From NCBI GenBank assembly GCA_020698575.1, contig CM036252.1:5072880-5136879 (forward strand): a stretch of 64,000 nucleotides of DNA, written 5' to 3'. Source of the stretch: Bostrychus sinensis (Eukaryota > Chordata > Actinopteri > Gobiiformes > Eleotridae). Shown here piece by piece: positions 53,436 through 64,000 of the stretch (its first letter is position 1; each line of letters starts with the position of its first letter). The notes under the pieces are model-generated. The model was not told where the DNA came from. It saw only the letters and a list, made by a program, of their open reading frames with translations, and did not search any database. A program made the translations under genes and the position numbers.

Positions 53436-53830
53436 GGGCAGTATGGAAAATGATGGAAATGATCATTTACAGTGAGGTGAGGGTGGTTGGGGTTGGGGTA
53501 ATGTTGAGGTATGGTCAGTGATTATGGTTTAGGGGATTCTCCTAAATCTACAAACTATCTCTAACTCTACCCAACCTGTCAACAAACTCTCACTGACCAC
53601 AACTCTCCATCAAACAGCCACATCTGGAATGGAGCCTGAGGGGTTTATATCACTGTCAAAACCTGCGAACCACTTCCTGAATCAGTCACGTGGTACAGCC
53701 GGGCAGCGAGGCTTCAGACGTCATCGTTTTCAGCTCCTCCCCTAAATGAAGCACGCCTCGATACGCGCATCGCGGACACGCCCCCTCCCCTGCTCGGCAC
53801 ACGCTTCGATACAGAACGTCACATCACTTA
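53177..53830 (+). mobile_element. hAT-like element (TAGTGATGGGC / CATCACTTA)
   Basis: Starts TAGTGATGGGCAGATGAAGC and ends GATACAGAACGTCACATCACTTA; inverted ends TAGTGATG and TAAGTGATG. The internal GAAGCTTCATGAAGC and CGAGGCTTCAGACGTCATCG words are typical of a fish hAT family. No matching 8-bp flank. Confidence 0.55.
53400..53438 (+). repeat. (TG)n(G)n microsatellite
   Basis: About nine TG units followed by about 20 G, inside the hAT-like element. A long G run can form a quadruplex. Confidence 0.95.
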
Positions 53831-55077
53831 GTTCGAACAGTCCAGACTGTCATGTTTTGAAGGTATGCTTTTAACTTAAATTATGAAGCAACTTCTAAAT
53901 ACTACTACTACTTACTAACAGCACTGTCTGTTTACAGGCTTAGTGCTGGTTGCCATTTGTTTTATGTAAAGATTACATGTCATAAATCCATACATACATA
54001 GAAATTGGACAGTTGTATAATCCCTGCAGTTGGTGGTGGTGGGAGTTCACTGAGCTGCTGACCTTATTTGTAGTTATTGGTTGTGGTGGCACTTGTATTT
54101 GGGTGTTTTCTGTTGTGGAAATGATTATGTTAAGTTTTAACCTTGTGTTTCTTTTTCACTAATAGTCTGCCTCCATCACCCCAGCTGTAGGCTGAAGCCT
54201 CACCTCTGCAGATTCAATATAAATCATTTACATGTTTTTGTTTATTCTGTAAAATAAAACTTGCCTTATGGCTGTAGGATCCACACTGACTGGACTTTGT
54301 TATTGAAGCTCACCTGCAGTTCTGGAACACCTTGCTAGTGTTACAAAAGCTTTGATTTTTTATCGCCGTGTGTGGGGTCTCTCAGGTTTTGAAAATCTTC
54401 CGACAATTTTAAGATTAGCATTAGCTAGCTCATTAGCTATAGATGCACCCACTCCAAGACCAAGACCTTAAGCTTTCATTTAACATATGAATGTCTCTTT
54501 TAAGATTTTATAATGATTAATTTAGAGTATAAAGTGTGACAGACATCCCCGGTCTCTCCCGCTGTCTGCTCAATGACAATAAAGCCTTTTGTATTCCAAA
54601 CTCGTAATAAATGCGCACAGGACCGTCCCGCAACCGCCAGGATTAGTAATGTGTGCGTATAGAAATTTAGAGAAAAGAAAAAGCGACGGGCAGAGAGTGT
54701 GAGGGTGAGATCCGTGTCGGTATGAAAGCTTATGTCACCACCACACGTTCACGTTCGGCTCGTTCGGATCTGTGATAAAAATCCGGCGTGACAGTGAACG
54801 CCTCGCGATGAGTTCAGGCGCCGTAAATCCAGGAGACTGTCACGCCGCAGATGATTCAGGATGAAATGTGATGAGGCCTGTCCTGTGCTGGCGAGAGAGA
54901 CACACTACAGAGCTGAGCGGAGAACTCCCATCATGCCTTGCTGCTGGCAGGAGCTGATTGGGAAGATATGAGACCTGGACCTGGACATGGACCTGGACCT
55001 GGACCTGAGGACACGGCGCCAGGTCCCAGGGGACTGCGGTCAGGGTTAGAGGAATATTACAGGAAAAAACTTATCGA
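53831..55077. other. Mostly unclassified sequence
   Basis: 54690-54900 is GC-richer and looks unique (CCTCGCGATGAGTTCAGGCG). 54555-54600 contains GACAATAAAGCC, a polyA-like tail. Just before the array, ACCTGGACCTGGACATGGAC repeats at 54972-55003. No gene. Confidence 0.35.
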
Positions 55078-56868
55078 AACCAGGACTAGACCAGGACTAA
55101 ACCAGGACTGGAGACAGGACTAGACCAGGACTGGAGACAGGACTAGACCAGGACTAAACCAGGACTAACCCAGGACTGGACCAGGACTAGACCAGGACTA
55201 AACCAGGCATGGAGACAGGACTAGACCAGGACTGGACGAGGACTAGACCAGGACTAAACCAGGACTGGAGACAGGACTAGACCAGGACTAGACCAGGACT
55301 AGACCAGGACTAGACCAGGACTAGACCAGGACTAAACCAGGCATGGAGACAGGACTAGACCAGGACTGGACGAGGACTAGACCAGGACTAAACCAGGACT
55401 GGAGACAGGACTAGACCAGGACTAGACCAGGACTAGACCAGGACTAGACCAGGACTAGACCAGGACTAAACCAGGCATGGAGACAGGACTAGACCAGGAC
55501 TAAACAAAGACTAAACCAGGACTAGACCAGGACTAGACCAGGACTAGACCAGGACTAAACCAGGACTAACCCAGGACTAGACCAGGACTAAACCAGGACT
55601 AACCCAGGACTGGACCAGGACTAGACCAGGACTAAACCAGGCATGGAGACAGGACTAGACCAGGACTAAACCAGGACTGGAGACAGGACTAGACCAGGAC
55701 TAAACCAGGACTGGACGAGGACTAGACCAGGACTAAACCAGGACTGGAGACAGGACTAGACCAGGACTAAACCAGGACTAGACTAGGACTAAACCAGGAC
55801 TAGACCAGGACTAAACCAGGACTAGACCAGGACTGGACCAGGACTAGACCAGGACTAAACAAGGACTAAACCAGGACTAGACCAGGACTAAACCAGGCAT
55901 GGAGACAGGACTAGACCAGGACTAGACCAGGACTAACCCAGGACTGGACCAGGACTAGACCAGGACTAAACCAGGACTGGAGACAGGACTAGACCAGGAC
56001 TAAACAAGGACTAGACCAGGATTAGACCAGGACTAAACCAGGACTAACCCAGGACTGGACCAGGACTAGACCAGGACTAAACCAGGCATGGAGACAGGAC
56101 TAGACCAGGACTGGACGAGGACTAGACCAGGACTAAACCAGGACTGGAGACAGGACTAGACCAGGACTAAACAAAGACTAAACCAGGACTAGACCAGGGC
56201 TAAACCAGGCATGGACACAGGACTAGACCAGGACTAAACCAGGCATGGAGACAGGACTAGACCAGGACTAAACCAGGACTAGACTAGGACTAAACCAGGA
56301 CTAGACCAGGACTAAACCAGGACTAGACCAGGACTGGACCAGGACTAGACCAGGACTAAACAAGGACTAAACCAGGACTAGACCAGGACTAAACCAGGCA
56401 TGGAGACAGGACTAGACCAGGACTAGACCAGGACTAACCCAGGACTGGACCAGGACTAGACCAGGACTAAACCAGGACTGGAGACAGGACTAGACCAGGA
56501 CTAAACAAGGACTAGACCAGGATTAGACCAGGACTAAACCAGGACTAACCCAGGACTGGACCAGGACTAGACCAGGACTAAACCAGGCATGGAGACAGGA
56601 CTAGACCAGGACTGGACGAGGACTAGACCAGGACTAAACCAGGACTGGAGACAGGACTAGACCAGGACTAAACAAAGACTAAACCAGGACTAGACCAGGG
56701 CTAAACCAGGCATGGACACAGGACTAGACCAGGACTAAACCAGGCATGGAGACAGGACTAGACCAGGACTAAACCAGGACTAGACCAGGCATGGACACAG
56801 GACTAGACCAGGACTAAACCAGGCATGGACACAGGACTAGACCAGGACTAAAACAGAACTAAACCAGA
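55078..56868 (+). repeat. 11-bp minisatellite array (CTAGACCAGGA) with 501-bp higher-order repeat
   Basis: About 1.8 kb of GACTAGACCAG / GACTAAACCAG units with marker variants CATGGAGACAG, ACTGGAGACAG, ACTGGACGAG. The marker order from about 55760 to 56220 recurs about 501 bp later (for example GACTAGGACTAAACC at 55781 and 56282). So a 501-bp block of some 45 units was duplicated. Confidence 0.97.
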
Positions 56869-57691
56869 AACATCTAAGGAGTTAACATCAAATAGGTGAG
56901 GTTTGTTGTTTATTATGTGTTAGTGTTGTTTCTTTTGGCTGTGCCTGTGTGTACATGTGATGGGCCGTGTTTATTGTGGGTCCTGAGCAGTGCTTGCCTG
57001 GAAAATCCAGACTATGTCTCTGTATTATTATACAGAGAAATCTCAGTCACCACGACCTCTGCCGTGGTTGGATTCAAATCCCAACCGTACCGTGCATTTT
57101 GATTCGTTTATTTAAGTCACGTGTTCTTCGCGAGCAGCGTCACTCGTCTCCTCAACAACAGCAACAATCAAGATGGCGACCGAGAAGCCGAGAGTTTGTT
57201 TCATTCAGCGGTAAATTCCGTTTTAAATGACCAAAAACATATCGAGTCAGCATTAGAAGCCTTTATTTAAAAAAAAAAAAAAAAAAAAAAGTTTTTTGTT
57301 TTTGAAAGATGTTTTCGTGTTGCTCACTTTCTTGTCACTTTGTTAACGTCACGTCCACCATTTTCTGATTGGCTTACTCCGCTGTCAGTTTACTCGGGTT
57401 TGCTCCGCCCTAGAACTCGAATTGATTCCATGGCGACCAGACTCATCCAAAAAACTCAAAAGATCCTGCAGGTGCCCCAGGATTAACACCATCCTCATAT
57501 CAAGCACTGAATGTGAGCAAGGACTTTCTCAGATGAACTTGAGTTACTCTTTCTCAGGGTTGTCGGACCGGCCATTTTCTAAATTTCAGTCTGGTCCCTT
57601 ATGTGAGGTCATGGGTGGCCAAAGGACGCAGGAGGAGGCGGCGAGGATGAGTCCAGAACATGGCTGCGGTGTGGGATTTATTAAACAGCTA
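56869..57691. other. Unclassified sequence, possible promoter-like segment
   Basis: 57110-57240 combines GTCACGTG (E-box), CGCGAGCAGCG and CAAGATGGCGACC (YY1-like) with a start codon giving MATEKPRVCFIQR before G|GTAAAT, a possible donor. It could be a small first exon of a host gene or of another transposon; neither is proved. An A run lies at 57268-57291. Confidence 0.3.
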
Positions 57692-57957
57692 CAGTGAAGC
57701 CCGAAATTATTCATACCCCTGGCAAATTCTGACTTAAGGTTACTATTATTCATTATTATTATTCATTTATTTGACCGGAAATGACACAGGCTTCTCCCAA
57801 AAGATAATAAAACGGTGTACAAGAGGTATCATTGCGGAAAAAAATATTTCTCAGCTTTTTTTTTCTTTTTCGGTCAAAAAAACAAAACTTGCAGGTTGAA
57901 TAAAAGTAACTTTAAGTCAGAATTTGCCAAGGGTATGAATAATTTCAGACTTCACTG
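57692..57957. mobile_element. Tc1/mariner-type MITE (CAGTGAAGCC family), copy 2
   Basis: TA flanks both sides (57690-57691 and 57958-57959). The ends CAGTGAAGCCCGAAATTATT and, inverted, CAGTGAAGTCTGAAATTATT match at 17-18 of 20. Inward pairing through AAATTCTGACTTAA.GTTAC. Same family as 48077-48266. Confidence 0.9.
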
Positions 57958-59455
57958 TAGATACGGTAAAGGATTTCCTGGCTATAATACATAATAATGT
58001 TAACAAATATATATAATTTAACTTAAAACTGAGTGTAAATGAGCAGTTGCTTGGTGTTTTGTTGTGTGTGTGCCTCAGTGTTGGCCTCATGGACTCCGGT
58101 GTCAAAGCGCATTTTATATTCTGGCATCGTTTGATTTACAAAGTAAGCACTGGCGCAAACTCACGACTTCCAGGATTAACTTCTCTCCCGTGGAGTCTCT
58201 CCAGCTGGCTCTGGATGGATACGTGCCCTCACTTACAAAGGCAATAAACATCACTCTGAGTCTGATGTGCAGAGGAGGAACGGTGAGTAAATGGGCAGAA
58301 GGATGAGGCAGGGTTAGAGGAAGACGAGAGAGGAGGTTTATGGATGTAGAGACTGAAGTGGACTCCTCGACAGGTTTTAAATCCCCCTTTTTTCCTGTTG
58401 TGTCAGAAAAACAATAATCTACAGCCATTTACTCTGATCCCGGAGTAAATCTTCTTGGTGTCACCTCCGGCCGCTCACTAAAGCCACTCACAGAAACAAA
58501 ATAAAGGAGTGGAGGCAGACGGTGCCTTCAGGACCGGTTAAAACGCAGGGAAACACGACATTGTGTTCATTCGTGGCGGAGTAAAGACACGCAGCAGACG
58601 TCTAAGTTTGATGAGGTTCAAGGAATTAATAAACGTAAGATTCAGCTTTGTGTTTTTCACTGAAGATGTTTCTACAGCGGCGACAGGTCCAGTTCTTTCT
58701 GGGTTGTTAAAAAGAGGTTTGCTATGGAATTTTAGGTGAATTTTACTCCAAGATAAACCAGCTCTAAAGCTCTCTAACCAGGATCAAATAAGAGCTATTT
58801 TTATGAAGGAAAAAAAAAGAAAAAAAAAAAATTAAAAAATGCTTACGACCTCCACACAAATGTAAATGTATAAAATATTAGTGATTTTATTTTATGACAA
58901 AAATGTTTTGTTACAAATCATGGTCCTCTGGTTTCTTCTGAACTAGAAGAAACACTTTTTTCACAATTATTGAGAAAAAATACAAACTAAAACTACTCTC
59001 ATACAGAAAATATACAGTTTTTTTTTTATAATTTAATCATATATTGTAAAAGGAATCATCTGTGAAAAAAACAAGAAAAAAGCTTTATATGGGTATGTAC
59101 AGGTGTGTCTGAGGACATTTAGAGACACTCTTCACCTGTATGTGTGTCTCTGTGGACAGAATAGTTTATTTCTCTTGTCTCAGTGCAGGCGTTCAGTTTG
59201 TAAAATGAATAGGATCCATTTATTTGAAGCTCTTTTGTGTTTTTTTCCAGAGAGGACAATGAGCGTAGGAGTGGAGCGTCGTTATTCCGAAGTCAGCGTT
59301 TAGCTCGGATCTGATCGTGGCTCGGGGCTCCTGCTGCTCTTCAGAGAGACGCCGCTCCAACAGAAAGGATTTACTGAAGTGTTTTTCAGTCGTTCTCAGT
59401 TGTTACAGAGGCTTTGAAATGTTCTATTTCTGACACTGCAGACAGCTCTTATACT
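57958..59455. other. Unclassified sequence
   Basis: No gene or named repeat supported. AT-rich 58740-59100. Short frames around 58050-58430 on both strands have no domain. Confidence 0.4.
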
Positions 59456-60318
59456 GAGTCTAAACCAGGTCTAAACCAGGTCTAAACCAGGCCTAAACCA
59501 GGTCTAAACCAGGCCTAAACCAGGTCTAAACCAGGCCTAAACCAGGTCTAAACCAGGCCTAAACCAGGCCTAAACCAGGCCTAAACCAGGTCCAAACCAG
59601 GACTAAACCAGGTCCAAACCAGGACTAAACCAGGACTAAACCAGGTCCAAACCAGGTCTAAATCAGGACTAAACCAGGTCTAAACCAGGTCTAAACCAGG
59701 TCTAAACCAGGACTAAACCAGGTCTAAACCAGGTCTAAATCAGGTCTAAATCAGGTCTAAACCAGGTCTAAATCAGGACTAAACCAGGTCTAAACCAGGT
59801 CTAAACCAGGTCTAAACCAGGACTAAACCAGGTCTAAACCAGGTCTAAATCAGGACTAAACCAGGTCTAAACCAGGTCTAAACCAGGTCTAAATCAGGTC
59901 TAAATCAGGTCTAAACCAGGTCTAAATCAGGACTAAACCAGGTCTAAACCAGGTCTAAATCAGGTCTAAATCAGGACTAAACCAGGTCTAAACCAGGTCT
60001 AAACCAGGTCTAAATCAGGTCTAAATCAGGTCTAAACCAGGTCTAAATCAGGACTAAACCAGGTCTAAACCAGGTCTAAACCAGGTCTAAACCAGGACTA
60101 AACCAGGTCTAAACCAGGTCTAAATCAGGTCTAAATCAGGTCTAAATCAGGACTAAACCAGGTCTAAATCAGGTCTAAACCAGGTCTAAATCAGGTCTAA
60201 ACCAGGTCTAAACCAGGTCTAAACCAGGTCTAAACCAGGTCTAAATCAGGACTAAACCAGGTCTAAACCAGGTCTAAACCAGGCCTAAACCAGGTCTAAA
60301 CCAGGTCTAAACCAGGAC
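59456..60318 (+). repeat. 11-bp minisatellite array (GGTCTAAACCA)
   Basis: About 0.86 kb of GGTCTAAACCA, with GGCCTAAACCA concentrated at the left, and GGTCTAAATCA and GGACTAAACCA. The pattern of ATCA and ACCA units repeats in blocks of about 110-120 bp. Confidence 0.97.
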
Positions 60319-60837
60319 TGCTCCTCTCTAACCCTCTGCCCTTTCTTCTGTTGTTTTTGCCGCTCCCTGCCTCAGACCCAGAGGTTTTTATTGACCCGGG
60401 ACGTGTTTGTGTTTGTGTGTGCGTCCCATTCTCAGGCCGGTCACATCTCAGCTGCCGGACGCGCTCAGGTTTGCTCAGCGACTGACCTTCAGCGCCCGAT
60501 AACCACCGCTCCTCTGCTGTCCAGTCCCTGTCCCATACGTCTCCGCTCATCAGCCCGTGTGTAATTACCCCTCGAACCGCCGCGAGGAAAATTAATGAGC
60601 GCTGTACGGTCCCGGAGTTAAGCACAGTCCCAGTGTGAAGGCAGAAAATGTCTGAAAAACTGGGACACAACCAGGACTGCATCAGGGGAAAACACTAATC
60701 CATGGACTTAGAGGTTGTGACGCTATTTAAGAAGTGACTAAAACTGAACATAAAACATAAAACACAGAGAGGTTTTCTCACAGATAAGTTTAAAGACTGT
60801 AGTCATTATATAAACTCCAATTTTAAAGATGAAAGGT
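60319..60837. other. Unique sequence
   Basis: 60536-60620 (GTGTAATTACCCCTCGAACC...AATTAATGAGCGCTG) looks non-repetitive and could be conserved non-coding DNA. A 128-codon minus frame (60296-60682) has no recognisable domain and begins in the array. Confidence 0.35.
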
Positions 60838-61020
60838 AGTGGTTCTCAAAGTTTTTACACCAAGTATCAACTCAGAAAACATCTGACTTTACAAGAACTA
60901 ATCTTTAACGGGCTAAATCAAGACTAAACCGGCTTGAAACCAGACTAGAAAAGGCCTAAACTATGACTAAACCAGGACTGAAGCAGGTCTAATCCAAGAC
61001 AAAACCAAGACTAAACAAGA
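60838..61020 (+). mobile_element. hAT left end plus minisatellite, cut by Penelope-like element
   Basis: TAGTGGTTCTCAAAGTTTTT and CAAGTATCAACTCAGAAAA match the left end of 33904-34346, including the position where CTAAACCAGG-type units begin (about 60905). At 61020 it stops against the Penelope-like element, so that element probably inserted into this hAT. Confidence 0.7.
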
Positions 61021-61116
61021 ACTTCAGTGTACTAACAGAGACTGAGGCACTCACTGGGATTTCAGAGGTATTTAAAAAGCCTTTATTTCATGGGCTGTAT
61101 TAAGTTTAAAAATAAC

Positions 61117-61150
61117 AACGCGTTTCAGCCTCAGGGCCTTCATCAGGGCA
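61117..61150 (-). ncRNA. Hammerhead-like motif of the Penelope element (degraded)
   Basis: Minus strand CTGATGA (61140-61146), a helix II of GCC-CTGA-GGC type with an A-T closing pair and a bulged G, then GAAACGCGTT. The TGCC in front no longer pairs with the GTTA after the expected cut site, unlike the copy at 6646-6686, so helix I is weakened. Known type for this retroelement class; activity is doubtful here. Confidence 0.5.
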
Positions 61151-61617
61151 TGTGCATCAATTAAAAGAAACAAAATGGCTGCCAGAACTCTTTTATACCT
61201 AGAGATCATGTGACCTGTTCACATGACCAATCCAAAGAGTAAATCCGTAACAAGATAATCACACAACATTATTGCAGAATCCACAAATAAGGAAAGTTAA
61301 TTAATTTCAATATAAACAGAAAATAATCACAAAATAGTTACAAAACATGACAAAACTATGGAATCACAATGAAAAATAATTCACAAAAAAGTAGTAAAGT
61401 CAAGTTCTTCATTTAGACCTGGATATTGTGTTGCCTTTAGAGAAAATATCCAATAGGATTCTCTTTGAAGAAGTTGCTTTAGTCTCTAGCCACCCCTTAT
61501 TGACAGTTTAATGTGTTCAATGCCACACATTTTCAAACTGTTGCAACTATTGCCATGACCTGCTTCGTTATAATGTGATGCCATACTGTACTGGAGGTCA
61601 CTTGTTCTAACAGCATG

Positions 61618-62225
61618 GTCATTGATCAAAACTTGTCTTTTAAACCACATACTGAGGGCCTTGTTCGGAAACTGAAGCTTAAGTTGGGTTTCTTTTTCAG
61701 GAATAAATCGAGCTTTTCTCTTTTAGTAAGGAAACGCCTTATTTCTGTAACTTTTTTACCTATGTTGGATTATGGTGATCTGCTTTTTATGAATGCACCT
61801 ACACAGCACCTCAAGAAGTTGGACAGTGTGTACCACAGTGCTTTGCGTTTTATTACAGGCTGTGGAAATCCATCATTGTACGCTGTATGCTGTTGCCGAG
61901 TACCCCTCTCTGTATGTCCGCAGACTTTCTCACTGGTTGATTTTTGTTTATAACTGTATTATTGGGCTGCTTCCATCTTACCTTTGTATACATATGGTTA
62001 GAAACCAACAGCAATATGGTTTACGCTCTCAAAAGTTCTTACAGATGGTAGTTCCGAGGGTCAGGACAGAGCTGGGAAAGACAGCATTCAAACACTGCTG
62101 CCCCTTCTTCATGGAATGAGTTACAAAAGGAACTAAACTTGACAGCTCTTATTACTTTGGGAGAATTCAAATCCACTATAAAGGAGCGTGAAACAAATTC
62201 TATTGGTAAATGTAATTGTTTTTAG
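61618..62225 (+). pseudogene. LINE ORF2 C-terminus with frameshift
   Basis: The first frame runs IDQNLSFKPHTEGLVRKLKL to LDYGDLLFMN and ALRFITGCG. Near 61870-61880 it must shift to the frame encoding LSHWLIFVYNCIIGLLPSYL and VPRVRTELGKTAFKH. A second shift near 62110 gives SWNELQKELNLTALITLGEF and a stop at 62223-62225. These are the thumb/C-terminal motifs of L2/CR1-type LINE proteins. The catalytic RT part is absent through 5' truncation. Confidence 0.85.
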
Positions 62226-62431
62226 AATCGCACTAATTGTTGTTGTATTTTTGTACTAATCTTTTATTGTAGATTTCTATATCGTGTAATTCATGTTTGT
62301 GGATGACTGTTGTTTTGTATTGTATTGTTGTAACCATGTCGCTGCTGCCCTCTTGGCCAGGTCACTCTTGAAAAAGAGGTTTTTAATCTCAATGAGTTTT
62401 TTTACCTGGTTAAATAAAGGAAATAATAATA
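61618..62431 (+). mobile_element. 5'-truncated LINE (CR1/L2 group) inserted in the PLE
   Basis: The left junction falls inside the LINE reading frame, and the right one follows the tail TACCTGGTTAAATAAAGG plus AATAATAATA. ATG (61615-61617 and 62432-62434) flanks both sides. Joining the flanks restores an uninterrupted order of PLE endonuclease sequence. The tail GGCCAGGTCACTCTTGAAAA is a familiar end of L2/CR1-type LINEs in fish; the clade is not certain. The insertion is opposite in strand to the PLE. Confidence 0.9.
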
Positions 62432-62593
62432 ATGTTCAGCAAGCCTCACTTTCAATTTACGCTTAGTCCTTCCAATGTAGAAACATCCATCATGGGCACT
62501 CCAGCCTGTAGATTACATAAGAGGTATTACAGTTAATGAATGATTTGATATCATATTTTCGACCTGTGTTTATATCTTTAAAATGATTTGTAT

Positions 62594-64000
62594 TCACCAG
62601 ATTGTCACAGTGCCACACTTAAAGCTTCCAGCTTTTGGCCCGAGCCATGTTTTTTGCTGTAGAGGAATAAGATGACTTTTTACCAGCTTCGCACTGAGAG
62701 TAGGAGCTCTTCTGAAACAAATTGTTGGTGTTTCTGGTAGAGCTTCTCTAAGTACGCTGTCACATTTTAGTATATTCCAATTTCTCTTTATGATTTGTTT
62801 AATTGCATTGGCTTTATCACTGTATTGTGTGACAAAATGGACTTGATTAGAATCGTACTGTGGTTTCTCTTTATGGACTAACAACTGTTCTCTTTTTAAA
62901 CCTTTGGCTTTTTGATATGCTTGTGACACATTGTGATGTTTATAGCTCCTTTCTCTAAATCTTCTGGTCATATCTCTGGCATTTAGTTCAAAATCTTCCT
63001 CTGAGTCACAAATACGTTTTAGCCTCTGGAACTGACCATAAGGTATATCGTTGATTAGCCAGGGCGGGTGAAAACTGTCCGCCCTAAGAAGGGTATTTCG
63101 GTCAGTTGGCTTCCTAAATATAGAAGTATGTAAATCTCCATTATCATCCTTGAAGATATTTATGTCAAGGAAATGTATTTCAGATGGAGAAAATTCTAGG
63201 CTAAGCTTCACATTGCTGCTAGTGTTGTTTAAATAACAGTGGAATTCTTTCAATTCTGCATCAGTGCCGGACCACATTAGGAGAATATCATCTATGTATC
63301 TACCCCACCATATGATCTTATCTTGGTAGGCATTAAGATTAGAATAAATAAATGTTTCTTCCCAAAAGCCCATAAAGAGGTTGGCATAGTTAGGGGCAAA
63401 ACAAGCTCCCATAGCTGTGCCTTTTGTCTGTTTAAAGACTTGATTCTGAAACAAAAACACATTGTTATTCAAAGTCCACTCTGTCAATTTTAAAATGAAG
63501 GCACTGGGGGGAAGCTCTTCTTGAGTTCTTGTATTTAAGTAATGTGACAAGGCAATTAATCCATCTCTGTGATCTATATTTGTATAAAGTGATTCAACAT
63601 CCATAGTTACTAAATATGCTGAACCAATGTTCTTTATTTCACTGATTTTATTCAGTACCTGTGTACTATCTTGAAGGAAAGAGGGAAGGTTCCACACAAA
63701 TGTTCTCAAGAAAAAATCAATGAATTTAGATGCTGGTTCTGTGAGAGACTCGTTACCACTTATAATAGGTCTTCCAGGTGGATTAACCAAGTTCTTATGG
63801 ATCTTTGGTAACATAAAAAAAGAGGGAATACGTGGATTTTGAGATATTAAGAAATTAAATTCATTTATTGTAATCCAGTCCTGTTCTTTGGCGCTATTGA
63901 GCATCTCATGAAGTTCTGATTTCATTCGATCCAATGGATTAGAAGTTAAGAGAGAAGAACTTAAGTGTCCCCAATTCCTCTCTCCTTCTGTTCCTCTCTT
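62594..64000 (-). pseudogene. PLE reverse transcriptase, partial
   Basis: The frame is open from the window edge to the stop at 62594; the codon at 63934-63932 is TTG and not a real start, so the true start is outside. Counting from that codon: LPKIHK at about 43-48, GRPIISG 54-60, motif A VTMDVESLYTNI 109-120, motif B GTAMG 172-176, motif C YIDD 213-216, and RKPTDRN about 274-280. RYIDDIL and the LPKIHK/GRPI block are typical of Penelope-like reverse transcriptases, related to telomerase RT. The RT core itself has no stop. A 1-base loss near 62613 separates it from the GIY-YIG domain. Confidence 0.92.

Larger units (their letters stand above)
61381..62612 (-). pseudogene. PLE GIY-YIG endonuclease domain, broken
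   Basis: Reads, after a frame change, HCDNLVNTNHFKDI... to YVIYRLECP (the GIY half), then after a second frame change CFYIGRT (the YIG half) and KVRLAEH. It resumes beyond the LINE with HAVRTSDLQYSMASHYNEAG and ends RESYWIF...GLNEELDFTTFL. The H..E..H spacing and the YWI..L..LNE.LDF ending are typical. Lesions: about 1 base lost near 62613, 1 base gained near 62490, the LINE at 61618-62431, and a stop at 61486-61488. Confidence 0.85.
61021..64000 (-). mobile_element. Penelope-like retroelement (PLE), incomplete at window edge
   Basis: On the minus strand: a reverse transcriptase frame (64000 to 62594), a GIY-YIG endonuclease (62612 to 61381, split by a LINE), then a terminal region with a TATAAAAGAG box (61189-61198) and a hammerhead-type motif (61117-61150). 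This order, RT then GIY-YIG with a ribozyme-bearing repeat, defines Penelope-like elements. Two frameshifts, a stop and the LINE insertion make it dead. The 5' part lies beyond the window. Confidence 0.92.

Overview
This window looks like an intergenic or intronic stretch of a teleost fish chromosome. I could not support any intact host protein-coding gene, rRNA or true tRNA gene. The fish assignment is inferred from repeat types that I know as typical of fish: hAT, PIF/Harbinger and Tc1/mariner relics, a Penelope-like element, L2/CR1-group LINE 3' ends, tRNA-derived SINE sequence and very large minisatellites. The exact species cannot be read from the sequence.

Layout. 1-18 kb is a mosaic of old DNA transposons. 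Several have readable inverted ends and target-site duplications: Harbinger-like at 46-751 and 1688-2322; hAT at 7089-7541, 11752-12199, 13124-14182 and 17366-17900; and a TTAA-flanked element at 10716-11461. A solo LTR with a 5-bp duplication sits inside one hAT copy. 18-28 kb is dominated by minisatellites: an 11-bp CTAAACCAGGA array and a 25-bp array, mixed with local duplications. 28-34 kb holds nested hAT elements, foldback elements and one hAT element that carries the 11-bp minisatellite inside it. 34.7-36.4 kb and 42.4-47.4 kb are minisatellite arrays in the opposite orientation, the second with a 1.28-kb segmental duplication. Between them lie a pogo-like relic, a double-headed inverted element and a 24-bp array. 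41.5-42.1 kb is a CpG-rich block, the best candidate for a host promoter. 48-54 kb has a 34-bp minisatellite and more nested transposons. 55-60.3 kb has two further 11-bp-type arrays. 61.0-64.0 kb is a decayed Penelope-like retroelement on the minus strand, split by a truncated LINE.

The genes do not work together as a pathway. The readable coding pieces are all transposon relics: first exons of transposases, transposase C-termini, a Penelope reverse transcriptase/GIY-YIG endonuclease and a LINE C-terminus. The most interesting theme is that about 13 kb (a fifth) of the window is one 11-bp minisatellite family, found on both strands at more than ten loci. At several loci it lies inside or beside the ends of one hAT element, which suggests that the transposon seeded the arrays.
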